Shown: in pieces, positions 1-5,916 of the stretch
How the letters are laid out: each line of letters opens with the position of its first letter
Numbering within the stretch: position 1 is the stretch's first letter
Assembly: GCA_001805205.1 (NCBI GenBank)
Contig: MHER01000132.1
Span: forward strand, 1-6,791
Reading direction: 5' to 3'
Length of the DNA stretch: 6,791 nt
Origin: Nitrospirae bacterium RIFCSPLOW2_12_42_9
GTDB lineage: Bacteria; Nitrospirota; 9FT-COMBO-42-15; HDB-SIOI813
The notes under the pieces: model-generated
Databases searched by the model: none
What the model saw: only the letters and a program-made list of their open reading frames with translations
What the model was told of the DNA's origin: nothing
Made by a program: the position numbers and the translations under genes

Positions 1-14
1 AGATTAACTGACAT

Positions 15-56
15 TATAATTTTTTTTGTTGACAAAGCCTAAATAATATGATAACT
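15..56 (+). promoter_or_regulatory. candidate promoter region of the cytochrome/cupredoxin operon
   Basis: The 105 nt before the first gene are AT-rich and hold two candidate sigma70 elements. A perfect TATAAT lies at 15-20, but its -35 would fall outside the window. A perfect TTGACA at 29-34 follows a T-run, but the sequences at the right spacing (50-57) match the -10 consensus poorly, and the better TATGAT at 47-52 is only 12 nt away. I therefore see promoter-like content without a clean pair. No sigma54 -24/-12 signature was found. Confidence 0.3.
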
Positions 57-105
57 ACCTTCCTACATCTTTTCTGAAAACTTAACTTTTTGTGGGGTGG
101 AACAA

Positions 106-477
106 ATGAAAAAATTTATTCTAATCGCTTCTTTTGCTGTTATCCTGATTTCTCTCCTGAGTTTTATTGAGATTACACCTACATCTGCAGAATATGCTGA
201 CCTTACATTAAATCGATATGCTGAACAGGCTGGAATGCCTCCCGTGGTATTCCCACACTGGTTCCACAGGATAAGATTTAAATGCAAGGTCTGTCATGAG
301 GATATATTCTTAATGAGACAGGGTTCAAATGATGTCAATATGCAAAAGATAATCCAGGGAGAATATTGTGGAAAGTGCCATAATGGGAAAATTGCATGGG
401 CACCTATATATTGTGACAGATGTCATTCCGGACCAAGTTCAATTGTTATACCGGAGGCAAGAGGCTTTGTCAAATAG
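106..477 (+). CDS. secreted triheme c7-type cytochrome (first gene of operon)
   Basis: This 123-residue protein is probably a periplasmic electron carrier with three covalently bound c haems. Residues 1-28 form a signal peptide (KK, then a long hydrophobic core, likely cleavage after TPTSA). The haem motifs are CKVCH 60-64, CGKCH 88-92 and CDRCH 103-107, preceded by FPHWFH with His51 and His54 as distal ligands. The pattern FPHxxH-x5-CxxCH...GEYCGKCH...CxRCH matches the c7-type triheme ('nanowire') domain family. The protein has only two histidines outside the CXXCH motifs. Met70 and Met79 are conserved in the two paralogues downstream and could ligate the third haem. ATG 106 is chosen over GTG 97 because a GGGGTGG ribosome site at 94-100 sits 5 nt before it. 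It lacks the extra VDW module of its paralogues, so it is the minimal version. Confidence 0.9.
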   Translation: MKKFILIASFAVILISLLSFIEITPTSAEYADLTLNRYAEQAGMPPVVFPHWFHRIRFKCKVCHEDIFLMRQGSNDVNMQKIIQGEYCGKCHNGKIAWAPIYCDRCHSGPSSIVIPEARGFVK

Positions 478-512
478 TGAAACAAGTTGAAAGAATATAA
501 TGAGGAATTAAA

Positions 513-522
513 AGAGGGGGGG
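513..522 (+). promoter_or_regulatory. strong ribosome binding site deciding the start of the lipoprotein cytochrome
   Basis: An uninterrupted AGAGGGGGGG lies 6 nt before ATG 529. It supports that start over an in-frame TTG at 487, which has no Shine-Dalgarno sequence and would place 14 mostly charged residues before the signal peptide. Confidence 0.75.
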
Positions 523-528
523 TTTCTA

Positions 529-1332
529 ATGAGCCGCAAGTTAACTTTTGGATTAATACTGTCTACCATATTTATGGTAATCATTGTTTTAACATTGAAT
601 GCATGCGCACAACGGGAGGTAAAACAAGAAGGTGCTGCAGTAGAGACTCCCGTTCCCAAAGCTGAGGAGGCCCCGGCTCCAGGGATGATTAAACCAACTG
701 CTGAAACTGCTGCAAAAGAGACCCCTGCAGCCCCGGAACCGGCACCTACACCTGCGGTTACCGCTCCTTCCCCGGGTCCAGCTCCTGCTGCAGCAGGGGT
801 ATCAGGTGATCAAATCAAAAATATAGACCCTTCTTTACTTATCTATTTAAGTTCGAGGGGGGTTCTTGCAGGCACAGGAGACCCGTCAGGATTAGCCGGT
901 GAAGCAGAAAAAATGGGTTTGGCCGAACATCCGGCGGCTATGGAACTTGCTAAATTACCTAAAGATAAGTATGGCCTGGTTGACTGGGCTGCTTCTATAA
1001 AGACCGGCAGGGTTAAACCTCTCGAATCACTCGAACCAGGGGCTGCTGCTGCTCCTCCATTTAACCTTGATATAGTCATCCATACAAAAAGTAATTTTAT
1101 GAATGATGTGGTCTTCCCCCATTATGTACATACATTATGGTTGACATGCACAAATTGCCATACCAAGATATTTCAGATGAAGGCTGGTGGTAATCCCGAG
1201 ATGACAATGCCGAAAATAGCCTCAGGAGAATATTGCGGCAGGTGTCATAACAGGGTTGCATTTCCGCTTACTGACTGTTCAAGATGTCATGTAAAACCAA
1301 AGGAAACTGCATCACCAGCGCGTCAAAAATAG
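529..1332 (+). CDS. lipoprotein triheme c7-type cytochrome with Pro/Ala-rich tether
   Basis: This 267-residue protein is predicted to be lipid-anchored, with a triheme domain at its C-terminus. Residues 1-25 are a signal peptide ending in the lipobox LNAC, with Cys26 as the lipidated residue; Ala at +2 carries no inner-membrane retention signal. Residues about 30-92 are low-complexity Pro/Ala/Glu, a likely extended tether. Residues 93-150 form a segment I cannot assign. A VDWAASIKTGRVKPLESLEP motif (151-170) is shared with the third cytochrome of the operon. The haem motifs are CTNCH 207-211, CGRCH 236-240 and CSRCH 250-254, with distal His198 and His201 in FPHYVH. Met217 and Met227 match conserved Met in both paralogues. 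His185 is an extra histidine not conserved in them. It starts 51 nt after the first gene. Likely role: electron transfer at the outer (or inner) membrane surface. The anchoring membrane is inferred only. Confidence 0.88.
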   Translation: MSRKLTFGLILSTIFMVIIVLTLNACAQREVKQEGAAVETPVPKAEEAPAPGMIKPTAETAAKETPAAPEPAPTPAVTAPSPGPAPAAAGVSGDQIKNIDPSLLIYLSSRGVLAGTGDPSGLAGEAEKMGLAEHPAAMELAKLPKDKYGLVDWAASIKTGRVKPLESLEPGAAAAPPFNLDIVIHTKSNFMNDVVFPHYVHTLWLTCTNCHTKIFQMKAGGNPEMTMPKIASGEYCGRCHNRVAFPLTDCSRCHVKPKETASPARQK

Positions 1333-1355
1333 AGTTTTTGGAGTAATACTTACTA

Positions 1356-1763
1356 TTGAGAAGAACCTCTTTGAAAGTGGTGCTAATGCTCAGCATTATG
1401 TGGATTCTCACTACACCACTATTAATGGCCCAGGAAATAACCCAACCTGCAACACCCGAACCTGTCACAAAAGTACACGAAGTTCATATCCCAAAAGGGG
1501 CTGATAAATTTGAACCCCCTGTTTTAAAAATAAAAACAGGGGAAACAGTAACATGGATAAATGAGGATGACAGGGGGCATCCTATTGCCAGCATACCAGG
1601 ACAGGGGACTAATGATAAAGAGCTCTTTTCAGCTCCAATAGCCCCTGGTAAATCATGGAGCCATACCTTTAAAAAGGCAGGTGAATATCCCTATTTCTGT
1701 TACATACATTATGTAATGATGGGGGTAGTGTTTGTTGAAGATGCCCAGGGACAGGCACAATAG
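1356..1763 (+). CDS. secreted amicyanin/plastocyanin-like blue copper protein (cupredoxin)
   Basis: This 135-residue protein is a type-1 copper electron carrier of the periplasm. Residues 1-25 (MRRTSLKVVL, then a hydrophobic stretch to LLMAQ) are a signal peptide. The mature part shows the cupredoxin pattern: KIKTGETVTWINEDDRGHP with first ligand His75, then YFCYIHYVMMG with Cys115, His118 and Met121. C-x2-H-x2-M is amicyanin spacing; using Met122 would give C-x2-H-x3-M, still short of plastocyanin's C-x2-H-x4-M. The start is TTG 1356, because it supplies the basic n-region; a GGAG at 1340-1343 lies 12 nt upstream, which is rather far. ATG 1386 is an alternative but would remove all positive charge from the signal. 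The gene sits 23 nt after one triheme cytochrome and 3 nt before another, so it is very likely co-expressed with them and may exchange electrons with them. Confidence 0.9.
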   Translation: MRRTSLKVVLMLSIMWILTTPLLMAQEITQPATPEPVTKVHEVHIPKGADKFEPPVLKIKTGETVTWINEDDRGHPIASIPGQGTNDKELFSAPIAPGKSWSHTFKKAGEYPYFCYIHYVMMGVVFVEDAQGQAQ

Positions 1764-1766
1764 TTA

Positions 1767-2240
1767 ATGCTGAAAATGGCGAAATGGATCTACCGGATAT
1801 CCTTATTTATAACATTCCTTTTCATTTGTATCTTTGGATTTTACGTATCAATTGGAAACTCACAGCAAGAACAGGCTATTCCGCTTCAAATATTACCAAA
1901 AGACAATGCAGGAAATGTGGACTGGGTTAAGGCATTAAGGCAGGGGGTTATTAAACCCCTGGATGCCCTGGACCCTAAAAAACCACCTACCCCTGTAATT
2001 GACCTGGATATAGTATTTAAGGTCAAAGGTGATCTTCCTGATGTGGTATATCCACACTACCCTCACACCCAATGGCTCGCATGCAATAATTGCCATCCCA
2101 AGATATTTATAATGCAGGCAGGGGCAAATAAGATATCAATGAAAAAGATAGAGGAGGGGCAGTTCTGTGGAAGATGTCACGGAGTTGTAGCCTTTCCATT
2201 ATCCAACTGTACGCGTTGTCATTCCAAACCAAAGCGATAA
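1767..2240 (+). CDS. membrane-anchored or secreted triheme c7-type cytochrome (last gene of operon)
   Basis: This 157-residue triheme cytochrome has an N-terminal hydrophobic segment (about 8-28) after a basic start. No lipobox or clear cleavage site is evident, so it may stay as a membrane anchor. VDWVKALRQGVIKPLDALDP (51-70) repeats the module of the lipoprotein cytochrome, followed by a similar DLDIV segment. The haem motifs are CNNCH 106-110, CGRCH 134-138 and CTRCH 148-152. His97 and His100 (YPHYPH) are the only other histidines in the whole protein, so one haem lacks a His distal ligand. Met116 and Met125 are conserved with the paralogues. Only 3 nt separate ATG 1767 from the cupredoxin stop and no good ribosome site is visible, which points to translational coupling. 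ATG 1776 is a possible alternative start. Its stop lies 2 nt from the end of the opposing kinase gene. Confidence 0.88.
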   Translation: MLKMAKWIYRISLFITFLFICIFGFYVSIGNSQQEQAIPLQILPKDNAGNVDWVKALRQGVIKPLDALDPKKPPTPVIDLDIVFKVKGDLPDVVYPHYPHTQWLACNNCHPKIFIMQAGANKISMKKIEEGQFCGRCHGVVAFPLSNCTRCHSKPKR

Positions 2241-2242
2241 CA

Positions 2243-5158
2243 TTATCTTATCTCCACCGGGAGTCGTATCAGGAATGTGACTCCGCTGTCGGGCCGATTC
2301 TCTACGCTGATACTTCCATTATGGCTGTTTATTATACGATGCACTATTGCAAGCCCTAAGCCGGTCCCGGATGATTTCGTTGTAAAGAATGGATTAAAAA
2401 TGTTTGCCATAATATCATGCGGTATACCCGGCCCGGTATTACTGATCTCTATATGAATTTCCGGTGGCAGCTCATCAGAGATCCGGGTAGTAATACTAAG
2501 GATTCCCCCGTTTTCCTCCATTGCCTGTTCAGCATTGGCAATAAGGTTTATAAAGACCTGTTTCAACTGCTGGGAATCAGTTGATATCAGGGGCATCTCT
2601 TTTGAAAATTCTGTTATAACCTTGATATTTTTTGCTGTCAAACCATCTCTGAAAAGGACCAGGACATCCTCAATGATCTTATTTATATCGGTCGTCACAA
2701 AACGAGGTGTGCCCTCCTTAGCAAAGGCTAATATCTCCTGTAAGATCCTCTCGAGCCGATTGACCTCCTGATAAATAATCTCCGAGTATCTTTTTGATTG
2801 TTCATCACTGGCGAGTTTATCTTTGAGGCGCCTGGCAAAGCCACCTATTGAGACAAGGGGATTTCTTATCTCATGGGCTATGCTCGTTGCCATTTCACCA
2901 AGGGCTGCCATCCTTTCCTGTTGAATAAGCCTCTCCTGTGCCTCCCTCAAGCTCTTGTTTGTAACCTCTAAGTTTGAGTATATCATTGCATTCTCAATAG
3001 CCAAACCAACCTGATTTGCAAACATCATTAAAAACCTCATATCATCTTCTGTTATCGGTTTTCTCGTAAAGTGATTATCAACAAAGATAACCCCTATTAC
3101 CTTTCCCTTGGCTATTAACGGAGCTGTGGCAAAACTCTCAGTTTTTATAGTATCCCGAAGGGATGGGAGGGTTCTTGGATCATTCAAGGCATCACTAATT
3201 ATATATCCCTGTTTATCAAGGACTGTCCTCGCGAGCACACTGGTTCCACCATTAATCGGGACTCTCAGGCTTGTGGCCAATTTATTTATCTTTGAATGTT
3301 TATGTATACTCATATCATCATCACTCAAAATCCTCTCCCTGAGACTGCCTGAAGAAGGTTGTTTGCTCCACATACGCTGCGCCTCTTCTCCACTATCAGG
3401 ACCCACACCCAGGACACCCTTTAAAAAATCCTCTTTTTCATCCAAAAGGAACAGGATAGCCCTGTTGAATCCCAATCCTCCACCTATGGTTACACCGGTA
3501 AGTATAATATGGAGCAGCCTGTCCAGATCCAATGTCGTGGCCAATGTGCTGCTTATCTCGTGCAGAATAGACAGCTCAGTAGCCTTCTTAAGGTTTTCCT
3601 CTGCAAGCTGTTTAGCCTTTTCATACAGATTTGCATTCTCTATTGCAATTGCAGCCTGACCTGCAAAAGTAGAAAGGAACATCAGATCAGAGGAGGAAAA
3701 CTTTGGCGCAGAGACCTTATTTGCTATCTCTATTGTACCTATAAGACGATCTTTAACCATTAATGGAACGCCTATAAGGTTTTTTATCTCTACAAATTCC
3801 CTCTTTTTATCCCCTTCAACAACAGGGCCGATCATTATGCTCTCTTTGTGTTCTCCTATCCATCCTGTTATGCCTTCCCCTAATTTAAACTTGAGTTGAG
3901 GAATTATAGTGGAACTCACCCCATATACAGATTTTGTAATCAGTTCCCGGGAATGTTCATCATATAATGTCAGGATACCGAAACCCCCGTCCAGAAGCTC
4001 ACAGGTCATACGGAGGATGGAATCAAGTACAAAGTGCAGGTCCAGTACAGAGGTTAGCCCCTTTGAGAGGGAAAACAAGGTCTCCATCTCCCTTGCATTT
4101 TTTAAGGTCTGTTGATAAAGTTTTGCATTCTCTATCGCAATAGAGGCCTGGCTCGCTAAAGTTAATAATAATTGCAGATCTTCATTTGTAAAGGTATCAA
4201 ACTCTTCTTCTGCTTCCGGAACTTTATCATACAGAGTGATTGTCCCAATAATATTATCTTTTGCTTTTAGCGGAACGCCCATTACACAACTGGTAGCTAT
4301 TTTGCTCACACCCCTGAATTCAGGTGCAGCGTTTATGTCAGGAATCAATATCGGATTCCCTGTCTCTACTATTTTACCGGCAATCCCCTCCCCAATATCC
4401 AGGTCTACAAGTTTTCTAATATCCTCTTCAGGCATACTATATGCCTTTACTACAAGCTTATTTAATTCTAAATCAAGCAGCCTTAATACCCCGCCCCTCG
4501 ACTTTGTTACCCATACAGTATTTTTTATAATTAATCTTAATAATGTTTCAAGGTCCAGTGTGGATGTCAGGGCCTGTCCAACTTCGTGTATAGTAGTAAG
4601 CTCAAGCAACCGGTGATTAATACTCTCATAAAGCTGGGCATTCCTAATAATACCTCCGACTTCGCGAGCTATTGTCGCAAGAAGTGTTATCTCATTTTCG
4701 CTGAAATCCTTGGGTTCAATTGTCTGGACAGTGAGTACACCAATACATCTTTCATTGAAAGTTACAGGAACAGCAAGTAATGACCTGAACTTTTCTTCCC
4801 CGGTTGCAGATACATTTTTATATCGCGGGTCGAGATGTGCATCTCTTAGAGCAACTGCCTTCTTTTCAAGAGCAACCCATCCGTTTATCCCTTCACCAAT
4901 ATTAAGCATAACTTTATTTACAGCCCTAAGATTTAGCCCCTTTGTAGCCTTCAATATTAAATGCTTATCATCTTTATCAAGGAGGCTTATATAACAACAA
5001 TCAGCCCCCAGCCTCTCTGCAGTCCTGTTAACAATAGTATTCAGTCTCTCTTTAAGATTAAGTGGAGACTGTGCAATCCGGCTGATCTCACTTAATATCT
5101 CTAAATTAAATATATTTGTACCGGCCTTCTCCATTGATTCATTTATTGGATGATTCAT
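2243..5158 (-). CDS. soluble sensor histidine kinase with four GAF domains
   Basis: This 971-residue protein has no membrane segment or signal peptide, so it is a cytoplasmic sensor kinase. The four GAF domains lie at about 36-176, 200-347, 370-512 and 541-727. The first three carry a GEGI(N/A/T)G motif (88-94, 256-262, 427-433). Linkers repeat as AIENAxLY, and the inter-domain helices as STLDL/SVLDL/TTLDL. The fourth GAF is longer and lacks the GEG motif. The HisKA domain is about 748-813, with phospho-acceptor His762 in SIAHEIRNPL. The HATPase domain is about 863-968: N-box NLIANA (Asn875), G1 NTGPGIP (907-913, with Asn in place of the usual Asp), F-box IFNPFFTTK, G2 GTGLGL (931-936). The H-box resembles NtrB/AtoS-type kinases, which often pair with NtrC-like regulators. 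No receiver domain or partner gene is in view. ATG 5158 follows a GAGGG about 11 nt upstream; a TTG at 5194 has no ribosome site. The ligands are unknown. Confidence 0.93.
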   Translation of the reverse strand: MNHPINESMEKAGTNIFNLEILSEISRIAQSPLNLKERLNTIVNRTAERLGADCCYISLLDKDDKHLILKATKGLNLRAVNKVMLNIGEGINGWVALEKKAVALRDAHLDPRYKNVSATGEEKFRSLLAVPVTFNERCIGVLTVQTIEPKDFSENEITLLATIAREVGGIIRNAQLYESINHRLLELTTIHEVGQALTSTLDLETLLRLIIKNTVWVTKSRGGVLRLLDLELNKLVVKAYSMPEEDIRKLVDLDIGEGIAGKIVETGNPILIPDINAAPEFRGVSKIATSCVMGVPLKAKDNIIGTITLYDKVPEAEEEFDTFTNEDLQLLLTLASQASIAIENAKLYQQTLKNAREMETLFSLSKGLTSVLDLHFVLDSILRMTCELLDGGFGILTLYDEHSRELITKSVYGVSSTIIPQLKFKLGEGITGWIGEHKESIMIGPVVEGDKKREFVEIKNLIGVPLMVKDRLIGTIEIANKVSAPKFSSSDLMFLSTFAGQAAIAIENANLYEKAKQLAEENLKKATELSILHEISSTLATTLDLDRLLHIILTGVTIGGGLGFNRAILFLLDEKEDFLKGVLGVGPDSGEEAQRMWSKQPSSGSLRERILSDDDMSIHKHSKINKLATSLRVPINGGTSVLARTVLDKQGYIISDALNDPRTLPSLRDTIKTESFATAPLIAKGKVIGVIFVDNHFTRKPITEDDMRFLMMFANQVGLAIENAMIYSNLEVTNKSLREAQERLIQQERMAALGEMATSIAHEIRNPLVSIGGFARRLKDKLASDEQSKRYSEIIYQEVNRLERILQEILAFAKEGTPRFVTTDINKIIEDVLVLFRDGLTAKNIKVITEFSKEMPLISTDSQQLKQVFINLIANAEQAMEENGGILSITTRISDELPPEIHIEISNTGPGIPHDIMANIFNPFFTTKSSGTGLGLAIVHRIINSHNGSISVENRPDSGVTFLIRLPVEIR

Positions 5159-5184
5159 AATCTTTGGATCCCTCAATTTGATAT

Positions 5185-5213
5185 ATAGTAACAAAATTTG
5201 ACATGATAGGCAA
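5185..5213 (-). promoter_or_regulatory. candidate sigma70 promoter for the GAF kinase
   Basis: On the - strand, TTGCCT (5208-5213) and TACTAT (5185-5190) are 17 nt apart, each matching consensus at 4 of 6 positions. Transcription would begin near 5178, about 20 nt before ATG 5158, which agrees with rejecting the TTG start at 5194. Its -35 overlaps the spacer of the opposing cytochrome promoter, so the two could not be occupied together. Confidence 0.35.
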
Positions 5214-5225
5214 TGAGGCTATAAA
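5198..5225 (+). promoter_or_regulatory. near-consensus sigma70 promoter for the tetraheme cytochrome
   Basis: A perfect -35 TTGACA (5198-5203) is followed after 16 nt by TATAAA (5220-5225), which matches the -10 consensus at 5 of 6 positions. Transcription would start near 5232, leaving a leader of about 44 nt before ATG 5276. The -10 lies in the loop of the inverted repeat at 5211-5242. A weaker second pair, TTGACT (5240-5245) and TAAACT (5264-5269) with 18 nt between, also exists but would start transcription at about the ATG. Confidence 0.6.
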
Positions 5226-5242
5226 ATTAATCACCCTCATTG
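5211..5242. repeat. inverted repeat CAATGAGG-N16-CCTCATTG in the divergent regulatory region
   Basis: A perfect 8-bp inverted repeat has arms at 5211-5218 and 5235-5242 and surrounds the -10 and likely start site of the tetraheme promoter. The position suits an operator for a dimeric regulator. In RNA, only the right arm would lie in the transcript from the main promoter, so a DNA role is more likely than a hairpin. No regulator is identified. Confidence 0.5.
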
Positions 5243-5262
5243 ACTTTGTTTATCTGTCAATG
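5238..5262. repeat. second, overlapping inverted repeat CATTGAC-N11-GTCAATG
   Basis: A perfect 7-bp inverted repeat has arms at 5238-5244 and 5256-5262. Its left arm shares CATTG with the right arm of the previous repeat, so three copies of the CAATG/CATTG core occur within 52 bp. It lies in the predicted leader of the tetraheme gene, ending 13 nt before its ATG. It could act as a second operator half or as a leader hairpin. Confidence 0.45.
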
Positions 5263-5275
5263 TAAACTATTTAAC

Positions 5276-5815
5276 ATGCTATTAAAGAAACACAGTTTTA
5301 TAGCTATTGGCCTTCCTTTAATAGCTATTATATCCGGCCTGATCTTTGGGCTTCCACGATTTGCAGAAAGTGTAACTCCTGCAGATATTTGCGATAAACA
5401 TAATGTCTCATCTGGCGAATTTACCCCATGTTTTTATTGTCATAATGCAGAAGCAGAGGGAGAGATTGGTTTTACCATAAATAGTGATAGCAGATTCTGT
5501 CTTAGTTGTCATGATGGCTCAACTAAGGAGATGTCTCAATATTCTTCTTTAGGAAGTGTTGCAGAAAGGATATCCAGACCGTCTCCAATAGGTCATGTAA
5601 CAGGGATAGATCACCCGTTTGCAGTAAGTTACATAGAAGCAAAGAATATAAGCGCGACCCTTAAACTGAAGGACCTGCCCGATAAACCAGTTAAAGTTTT
5701 CAATGGCAAAATAGAGTGTGCGAGCTGCCATGACCCGCATAGCTGTGCAAATCCCCTATTCCTTCGTATAACAAATGATCGCAGCAAACTCTGCTTAGCC
5801 TGCCACGAGATGTAA
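5276..5815 (+). CDS. tetraheme c-type cytochrome of the doubled-CXXCH family
   Basis: This 179-residue protein has an N-terminal signal or anchor (LLKKHS, then a hydrophobic core to about residue 27). The haem motifs are CFYCH 52-56, CLSCH 75-79, CASCH 148-152 and CLACH 173-177. The last two, in CASCHDPHS...LCLACHEM, are the hallmark of the doubled-CXXCH domain; DHPFAVSY (112-119) is also typical of such cytochromes. Beyond the haem motifs the exported part has exactly four histidines (42, 107, 113, 155), enough for bis-His ligation of all four haems. Likely role: periplasmic electron transfer, often as a subunit or partner of larger respiratory complexes; the partner is not visible here. It is transcribed away from the kinase. 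ATG 5276 gives a good signal peptide but has no recognisable Shine-Dalgarno sequence; a TTG at 5240 is in frame but would add residues ahead of the signal and overlaps the promoter start region. Confidence 0.88.
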   Translation: MLLKKHSFIAIGLPLIAIISGLIFGLPRFAESVTPADICDKHNVSSGEFTPCFYCHNAEAEGEIGFTINSDSRFCLSCHDGSTKEMSQYSSLGSVAERISRPSPIGHVTGIDHPFAVSYIEAKNISATLKLKDLPDKPVKVFNGKIECASCHDPHSCANPLFLRITNDRSKLCLACHEM

Positions 5816-5874
5816 TAAGTTATTGTTGATTGGGCGGACTGAACTATCGAAAATATATCTGTGCATGATACAGG

Positions 5875-5911
5875 AACTCTGCAGCGGCTTTTAACATCAT
5901 CCGCTGGAGTT
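5875..5911. terminator. imperfect hairpin between convergent genes, possible terminator
   Basis: AACTC (5875-5879) plus CAGCGG (5882-5887) can pair with CCGCTG (5901-5906) plus GAGTT (5907-5911): an 11-bp stem with a 2-nt bulge and a 13-nt loop. It lies 59 nt after the tetraheme stop and 5 nt beyond the stop of the DUF2283 gene on the other strand. On the + strand a run of seven T (5925-5931) follows, but 13 nt away, so it is not a canonical intrinsic terminator. No T-run follows on the - strand. The rest of 5816-5916 shows nothing else. Confidence 0.4.
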
Positions 5912-5916
5912 GATTT

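Noticed and set aside
47..52. TATGAT as the -10 for TTGACA at 29-34
   Set aside because: The spacing is 12 nt, too short for a sigma70 promoter, so it was not called as a defined promoter pair.
65..68. Cys-Cys pair in GAF1 of the kinase (residues 54-55, LGADCCYIS) as a metal or haem site
   Set aside because: It is not a CXXC or CXXCH motif and no nearby partner ligands are evident; redox sensing from this alone is unsupported. The coordinates given are nominal; the codons lie near 4994-4999 on the - strand.
661..800. Repetitive-looking GCT/CCT/GCA-rich DNA
   Set aside because: It encodes the Pro/Ala tether of the lipoprotein. There is no regular repeat unit at DNA level, so it is low-complexity coding and not a tandem repeat.
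843..1079. 78-codon open frame opposite the lipoprotein cytochrome
   Set aside because: It is a shadow of the G+C-richer Ala/Pro coding stretch on the other strand, with no family resemblance.
3108..3659. 183-codon open frame on the + strand
   Set aside because: It lies wholly antisense to the GAF kinase, whose own domains are intact across it. No recognisable domain or ribosome site supports it.
5201..5225. Possible sigma54 site (GG...GC) before the tetraheme gene, prompted by the NtrB-like kinase
   Set aside because: GG at 5209-5210 and GC at 5218-5219 are 7 nt apart instead of 10, and the flanks do not match TGGCAC/TTGCA.
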